This document shows positions 57,001-64,000 of a stretch of DNA of 64,000 nucleotides, one piece after another (the stretch's first letter is position 1; each line of letters starts with the position of its first letter). This DNA is from Hydractinia symbiolongicarpus. Taxonomy: Eukaryota > Cnidaria > Hydrozoa > Anthoathecata > Hydractiniidae. Below the pieces are notes generated by a model, which was not told where the DNA came from, did not search any database, and was given only the letters and a program-made list of their open reading frames with translations. The position numbers were made by a program, and so were the translations under genes. The DNA is taken from NCBI RefSeq assembly GCF_029227915.1, contig NC_079885.1, positions 29,577,001 through 29,641,000 on the forward strand. Reading direction: 5' to 3'.

Positions 57001-60000
57001 TCGCCGGCAAACGAAAACCCGCGATTTGCCGTAAATCCCGGACTTGGCCCGTATAGTCGAATGTATACAAAGAAAGTACCCTGTGAGTAAACTCATTTCC
57101 AAAACGATTTTTTAAATTACCTTGTCACCACTAAAACGCATGAGACTTGTAGTTTTTAAAAATGTTTTCATTTTTGATGAGACACTGAATAAAAGAAGTT
57201 TAATCGCCGGCACACGAAAACCCGCCATTTCCCGTAAACCCCGGACTCGGCCCGTATAGTTAAAAGTATACAAAGAAAGTACCCAGGGAGTAAATTCATT
57301 TCCCGAACGATTTTTTAAAATATTTTTTCACCACTAAAACGCATGAGACTTGTAGTTTTCAAAAATGTTTTCATTTTTTATGAGACGCTTAATGAAAGAG
57401 GTTTAATCGCCGGCAAACGAAATCCCGCGTTTTCCCGTAAATCCGGGGCTTGGCCCGTATAGTCGAATGTTTACAAAGAAAGTACCCAGGGAGTAAACTC
57501 ATTTCCCGAAAGATTTTTTAAACTTTTTTTCACCACTAAAACGCATGAGACTTGTAGTTTTCAAAAATGTTTTCATTTTTGATGAGACGCTGAATAAAAG
57601 AAGTTTAATCGCCGACAAACGAAAACCCGCGATTTCCCGTAAATCCCGGGCTTGACCCGTATAGTCAAAAGTATACAAAGAAGGTACCCAGGGAGTAAAC
57701 TCATTTCCCGAACGATTTTTTAAATTATTTTTTCACCACTAAATCGCATGAGACTTGTAGTTTTCAAAAATGTTTTCATTTTTGATGAGACGCTGAATAA
57801 AAGAAGTTTAATCGCCGGCAAACAAAAACCCGCGATTTCCCGTAAATCCCGGACTCGGCCCGTATAGTCAAAAGTATACAAAGAAAGTACCCAGGAAGTA
57901 AACTCATTTTCCGAACGATTTTTTAAATTATTTTTTCACCACTACAACGCATGAGACTTGTAGTTTTTAAAAATGTTTTCATTTTTGATGAGACGCTGAA
58001 TAAAAGAAGTTTAATCGCCGGCAAACGAAAACCCGCCATTTCCCGTAAACCCCGGACTCGGCCCGTATAGTCAAAAGTATACAAAGAAAGTACCCAGGGA
58101 GTAAACTCATTTCCCGAACGATTTTTTAAATTATTTTTTCACCACTACAACGCATGAGACTTGTAGTTTTCAAAAATGTTTTCATTTTTGAAGAGACGCT
58201 GAATAAAAGAAGTTTAATCGCCCTCAAACGAAAATCCGCGATTTCCGTAAATCCCGGACTCGGCCCGTATAGTCAAAAGTATACAAGGAACGTAACCAGT
58301 GAGTAAACTCATTTCCCGAACGATTTTTTAAATTATTTTTTCACCACTAAAACGCATAAGACTTGTAGTTTTTAAAAATGTTTTCATTTTTGATGAGACG
58401 CTGAATAAAAGAAGTTTAATCGCCGGCAAACGAAAACATGCGATTTCCCGTAAATCCCAGGCTTGGCCCGTATAGTCAAAAGTATACAAAGAAAGTACCC
58501 AGGGAGTAAACTCATTTCCCGAACGATTTTTTAAATTATTTTTTCACCACTAAAACGCATAAGACTTGTAGTTTTTAAAAATGTTTTCATTTTTGATGAG
58601 ACGCTGAATAAAAGAAGTTTAATCGCCGGCAAACGAAAACATGCGATTTCCCGTAAACCCCGGACTTGGCCCGTATAGTCAAAATTATACAAAGAAAGTA
58701 CCCAGGGAGTAAACTCATTTTAAGAACGATTTTTTAAATTATTTTTTCACCACTACAACGCATGAGACTTGTAGTTTTTAAAAATGTTTTCATTTTTGAT
58801 GAGACGCTGAATAAAAGAAGTTTAATCGCCGGCAAACGAAAACCCGCCATTTCCCGTAAACCCCGGGCTCGGCCCGTATAGTCAAAAGTATACAAAGAAA
58901 GTACCCAGGGAGTAAACTCATTTTAAGAACGATTTTTTAAATTATTTTTTCACCACTACAACGCATGAGACTTGTAGTTTTTAAAAATGTTTTCATTTTT
59001 GATGAGACGCTGAATAAAAGAAGTTTAATCGCCGGCAAACGAAAACCCGCCATTTCCCGTAAACCCCGGACTCGGCCCGTATAGTCAAAAGTATACAAAG
59101 AAAGTACCCAGGGAGTAAACTCATTTCCCGAACGATTTTTTAAATTATTTTTTCACCACTACAACGCATGAGACTTGTAGTTTTCAAAAATGTTTTCATT
59201 TTTGAAGAGACGCTGAATAAAAGAAGTTTAATCGCCCTCAAACGAAAATCCGCGATTTCCGTAAATCCCGGACTCGGCCCGTATAGTCAAAAGTATACAA
59301 GGAACGTAACCAGTGAGTAAACTCATTTCCCGAACGATTTTTTAAATTATTTTTTCACCACTAAAACGCATAAGACTTGTAGTTTTTAAAAATGTTTTCA
59401 TTTTTGATGAGACGCTGAATAAAAGAAGTTTAATCGCCGGCAAACGAAAACATGCGATTTCCCGTAAATCCCAGGCTTGGCCCGTATAGTCAAAAGTATA
59501 CAAAGAAAGTACCCAGGGAGTAAACTCATTTCCCGAACGATTTTTTAAATTATTTTTTCACCACTAAAACGCATAAGACTTGTAGTTTTTAAAAATGTTT
59601 TCATTTTTGATGAGACGCTGAATAAAAGAAGTTTAATCGCCGGCAAACGAAAACATGCGATTTCCCGTAAACCCCGGACTTGGCCCGTATAGTCAAAATT
59701 ATACAAAGAAAGTACCCAGGGAGTAAACTCATTTTAAGAACGATTTTTTAAATTATTTTTTCACCACTACAACGCATGAGACTTGTAGTTTTTAAAAATG
59801 TTTTCATTTTTGATGAGACGCTGAATAAAAGAAGTTTAATCGCCGGCAAACGAAAACCCGCCATTTCCCGTAAACCCCGGGCTCGGCCCGTATAGTCAAA
59901 AGTATACAAAGAAAGTACCCAGGGAGTAAACTCATTTTAAGAACGATTTTTTAAATTATTTTTTCACCACTACAACGCATGAGACTTGTAGTTTTTAAAA

Positions 60001-62950
60001 ATGTTTTCATTTTTGATGAGACGCTGAATAAAAGAAGTTTAATCGCCGGCAAACGAAAACCCGCCATTTCCCGTAAACCCCGGACTCGGCCCGTATAGTC
60101 AAAAGTATACAAAGAAAGTACCCAGGGAGTAAACTCATTTCCCGAACGATTTTTTAAATTATTTTTTCACCACTACAACGCATGAGACTTGTAGTTTTCA
60201 AAAATGTTTTCATTTTTGAAGAGACGCTGAATAAAAGAAGTTTAATCGCCCTCAAACGAAAATCCGCGATTTCCGTAAATCCCGGACTCGGCCCGTATAG
60301 TCAAAAGTATACAAGGAACGTAACCAGTGAGTAAACTCATTTCCCGAACGATTTTTTAAATTATTTTTTCACCACTAAAACGCATAAGACTTGTAGTTTT
60401 TAAAAATGTTTTCATTTTTGATGAGACGTTGAATAAAAGAAGTTTAATCGCCGGCAAACGAAAACATGCGATTTCCCGTAAATCCCAGGCTTGGCCCGTA
60501 TAGTCAAAAGTATACAAAGAAAGTACCCAGGGAGTAAACTCATTTCCCGAACGATTTTTTAAATTATTTTTTCACCACTAAAACGCATAAGACTTGTAGT
60601 TTTTAAAAATGTTTTCATTTTTGATGAGACGCTGAATAAAAGAAGTTTAATCGCCGGCAAACGAAAACATGCGATTTCCCGTAAACCCCGGACTTGGCCC
60701 GTATAGTCAAAATTATACAAAGAAAGTACCCAGGGAGTAAACTCATTTTAAGAACGATTTTTTAAATTATTTTTTCACCACTACAACGCATGAGACTTGT
60801 AGTTTTTAAAAATGTTTTCATTTTTGATGAGACGCTGAATAAAAGAAGTTTAATCGCCGGCAAACGAAAACCCGCCATTTTCCGTAAACCCGGGACTCGG
60901 CCCGTATAGTCAAAAGTATACAAAGAAAGTACCCAGGGAGTAAACTCATTTCCCGAACGATTTTTTAAATTATTTTTTCACCACTACAACGCATGAGACT
61001 TGTAGTTTTCAAAAATGTTTTCATTTTTGAAGAGACGCTGAATAAAAGAAGTTTAATCGCCCTCAAACGAAAATCCGCGATTTCCGTAAATCCTGGACTC
61101 GGCCAGTATAGTCAAAAGTATACAAAGAAAGTACCGAGGGAGTAAACTCATTTCCCGAACGATTTTTTAAAATATTTTTTCACCACTAAAACGCATGAGA
61201 CTTGTAGTTTTCAAAAATGTTTTTATTTTTGATGAGACGCTTAATGAAAGAGGTTTAATCGCCGGCAAACGAAATCCCGCGTTTTCCCGTAAATCTGGGG
61301 CTTGGCCCGTATAGTCGAATGTATACAAAGAAAGTACCCAGGGAGTAAACTCATTTCCCGAAAGATTTTTTAAACTTTTTTTTCACCACTAAAACGCATG
61401 AGACTTGTAGTTTTCAAAAATGTTTTCATTTTTGATGAGACGCTGAATAAAAGAAGTTTAATCGCCGACAAACGAAAACCCGCGATTTCCCGTAAATCCC
61501 GGGCTTGACCCGTATAGTCAAAAGTATAAAAAGAAAGTACCCAGGGACTAAACTCATATCCCGAACGATTTTTTAAATTATTATTTCACCACTAAAACGC
61601 ATGAGACTTGTAGTTTTCAAAAATATTTTCATTTTTGATGAGACGCTGAATAAAAGAAGTTTAATCGCCGGCAAACGAATACCTGCGATTTCCCGTAAAT
61701 CCCGGACTCGGCCCGTATAGTCAAAAGTATACAAAGAAAGTACCCAGGAAGTAAACTCATTTCCCGAACGATTTTTTAAATTATTTTTTCACCACTAAAA
61801 CGCATGAGACTTTTAGTTTTCAAAAATGTTATCATTTTTGATGAGACGCTGAATAAAAGAAGTTTAATCGCCGGCAAACGAAAACCCGCGATTTCCCGTA
61901 AATCCCGGACTCGGCCCGTATAGTCAAAAGTATACAAGGAAAGTAACCAGTGAGTAAACTCATTTCCCGAACGATTTTTTAAATTATTTTTTCACCACTA
62001 AAACGCATAAGACTTGTAGTTTTTAAAAATGTTTTCATTTTTGATGAGACGCTGAATAAAAGAAGTTTAATCGCCGGCAAACGAAAACATGCGATTTCCC
62101 GTAAATCCCGGGCTTGGCCCGTATAGTCAAAAGTATACAAAGAAAGTACCCAGGGAGTAAACTAATTTTCCGAACGATTCTTTAAATTATTTTTTCACCA
62201 ATAAAACGCATGAGACTTGTAGTTTTCAAAAATGTTTTCATTTTTGATAAGACGCTGAATAAAAGAAGTTTAATCGCCGGCAAACGAAAACCCGCGAGTT
62301 CCCGTAAATCCCGGACTCAGCCCGTATAGTCAAAAGTATACAAAAAAGTACCCAGGGAGTAAACTCATTTCCCGAACGATTTTTTAAATTATTTTTTCAC
62401 CACTACAACGCATGAGACTTGTAGTTTTCAAAAATGTTTTCATTTTTGATGAGACGCTGAATAAAGGAAGTTTAATCGCCCTCAAACGAAAATCCGCGAT
62501 TTCCGTAAATCCCGGACTCGGCCCGTATAGTCCAAAGTATACAAAGAAAGTACCCGGGGTGTAAACTCATTTCCCGAACGATTTTTTAAATTATTATTTC
62601 ACCACTAAAGCCCATGAGACTTATAGTTTTTAAGAATGTTTTCATTTTTTATGAGACGCTGAATAAAAGAATTTTAATCGCCGGCAAACGAAAACGTGCG
62701 ATTTCCCGTAAATCCCGGACTCGACCCGTATAGTCAAAAGTATACAAAGAAAGTACCCGGGGTTTAAACTCATTTCCCGAACGATTTTTTAAATTATTAT
62801 TTCACCACTAAATCCCATGAGACTTATAGTTTTTAAAAATGTTTTCATTTTTGATGAGACGCTGAATAAAAGAAGTTTAATCGCCGGTAAACGAAAACCC
62901 GCCATTTCCCGTAAACCCCGGACTCGGCCAGTATAGTCAAAAGTATACAA
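54066..62950. repeat. Large satellite block, copy 2 (~8.9 kb)
   Basis: Second copy of 43520-52405. Similarity at this offset fades after about 62950, where GGGAGTAAACTCACTTCCC of copy 1 is replaced by GGAAGTAAACTCATTTTCC. Confidence 0.85.
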
Positions 62951-64000
62951 AGAAAGTACCCAGGAAGTAAACTCATTTTCCGAACGATTTTTTAAATTAT
63001 TTTTTCACCACTACAACGCATGAGACTTGTAGTTTTTAAAAATGTTTTCATTTTTGATGAGACGCTGAATAAAAGAAGTTTAATCGCCGGTAAACGAAAA
63101 CCCGCCATTTCCCGTAAACCCCGGACTTGGCCCGAATAGTCAAAAGTATACAAAGAAAGTACCCAGGAAGTAAACTCATTTTCCGAACGATTTTTTAAAT
63201 TATTTTTTCACCACTATAACGCATGAGACTTGTAGTTTTTAAAAATGTTTTCATTTTTGATGAGACGCTGAATAAAAGAAGTTTAATCGCCGGTAAACGA
63301 AAACCCGCCATTTCCCGTAAACCCCGGACTTGGCCCGTATAGTCAAAAGTATACAAAGAAAGTACCCAGGGAGTAAACTCATTTCCCAAACGATTTTTTA
63401 AATTATTTTTTCACCACTACAACGCATGAGACTTGTAGTTTTCAAAAATGTTTTCATTTTTGATGAGACGCTGAATAAAAGAAGTTTAATCGCCCTCAAA
63501 CGAAAATCCGCGATTTCCGTAAATCTCGGACTCGGCCCGTATAGTCCAAAGTATACAAAGAAAGTACCCGGGGTGTAAACTCATTTCCCGAACGATTTTT
63601 TAAATTATTATTTCACCACTAAAGCCCATGAGACTTATAGTTTTTAAGAATGTTTTCATTTTTTATGAGACGCTGAATAAAAGAAGTTTAATCGCCGGCA
63701 AACGAAAACGTGCGATTTCCCGTAAATCATGGACTCGGCCCGTATAGTCAAAAGTATACAAAGAAAGTACCCGGGGTGTAAACTCATTTCCCGAACGATT
63801 TTTTAAATTATTATTTCACCACTAAAACCCATGAGACTTATAGTTTTTAAAAATGTTTTCATTTTTGATGAGACGCTGAATAAAAGAAGTTTAATCGCCG
63901 GTAAACGAAAACCCGCCATTTCCCGTAAACCCCGGACTCGGCCCGTATAGTCAAAAGTATACAAAGAAAGTACCCAGGGAGTAAACTCACTTCCCGAACG

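Larger units (their letters stand above)
23159..64000. repeat. Right satellite array, ~203-bp monomers
   Basis: Roughly 200 further head-to-tail copies of the same monomer as in 1-7523, in the same orientation, continuing to the window edge. It resumes at the phase where the left array stops, confirming one array split by the Polinton. Subtypes seen near the insertion on the left reappear at 24240-24790. The array becomes more ordered to the right, with long near-identical blocks from about 37 kb on. Minus-strand open frames of 60-120 codons occur in many monomers but the monomer length is not a multiple of three and they are interrupted freely. I see no gene, RNA gene or other mobile element in this stretch. 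Confidence 0.97.

Overview
The window is eukaryotic, most likely from an invertebrate animal. It holds one complete Polinton/Maverick DNA transposon (15,635 bp, positions 7524-23158) inserted in a very long array of a ~203-bp tandem satellite (1-7523 and 23159-64000). The satellite continues past both window edges. The host species cannot be read from the sequence. An MDM2-type RING gene carried by the element and the metazoan style of its DNA polymerase point to an animal; cnidarian or mollusc is a guess.

Polinton layout. The element has 305-bp terminal inverted repeats (7524-7828 and 22854-23158) with 3 mismatches and no gaps, and begins with AG. It is flanked by a 5-bp direct repeat, TCCCG. 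From left to right: protein-primed family B DNA polymerase (minus), a SAP-like plus MDM2-type RING gene (minus), a small SAP-like gene broken by a stop codon (minus), a DDE integrase (plus), two paralogous membrane-hairpin proteins (minus) and a coiled-coil/membrane protein (plus). Then comes a minus-strand block: four or five small, mostly membrane-anchored proteins, an A32-like packaging ATPase, the major capsid protein and a probable minor capsid (penton) protein. A plus-strand 401-aa membrane-anchored protein of unknown role comes last. Polymerase and integrase would copy and insert the DNA; capsid proteins and packaging ATPase imply a virion-forming lifestyle. I see no adenovirus-type maturation protease.

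Non-coding structure in the element. Short perfect hairpins lie just past the stop codons of most transcription units, at five separate places. Many start codons directly follow an AT-rich TATA-like stretch. The intergenic blocks upstream of the polymerase and of the RING gene are copies of each other, and three neighbouring genes carry a related SAP-like N-terminal module, suggesting cassette duplication with swapped C-terminal domains. Both terminal repeats contain a block of C (or G) runs with G-quadruplex potential.

Satellite. About 240 monomers, each with a small perfect palindrome, are organised into higher-order repeats: an 8.9-kb block duplicated at an offset of 10,546 bp, a 5-monomer 1,014-bp unit, a 2,572-bp tandem duplication and several 400-800-bp ones. 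I see no genes in the satellite.
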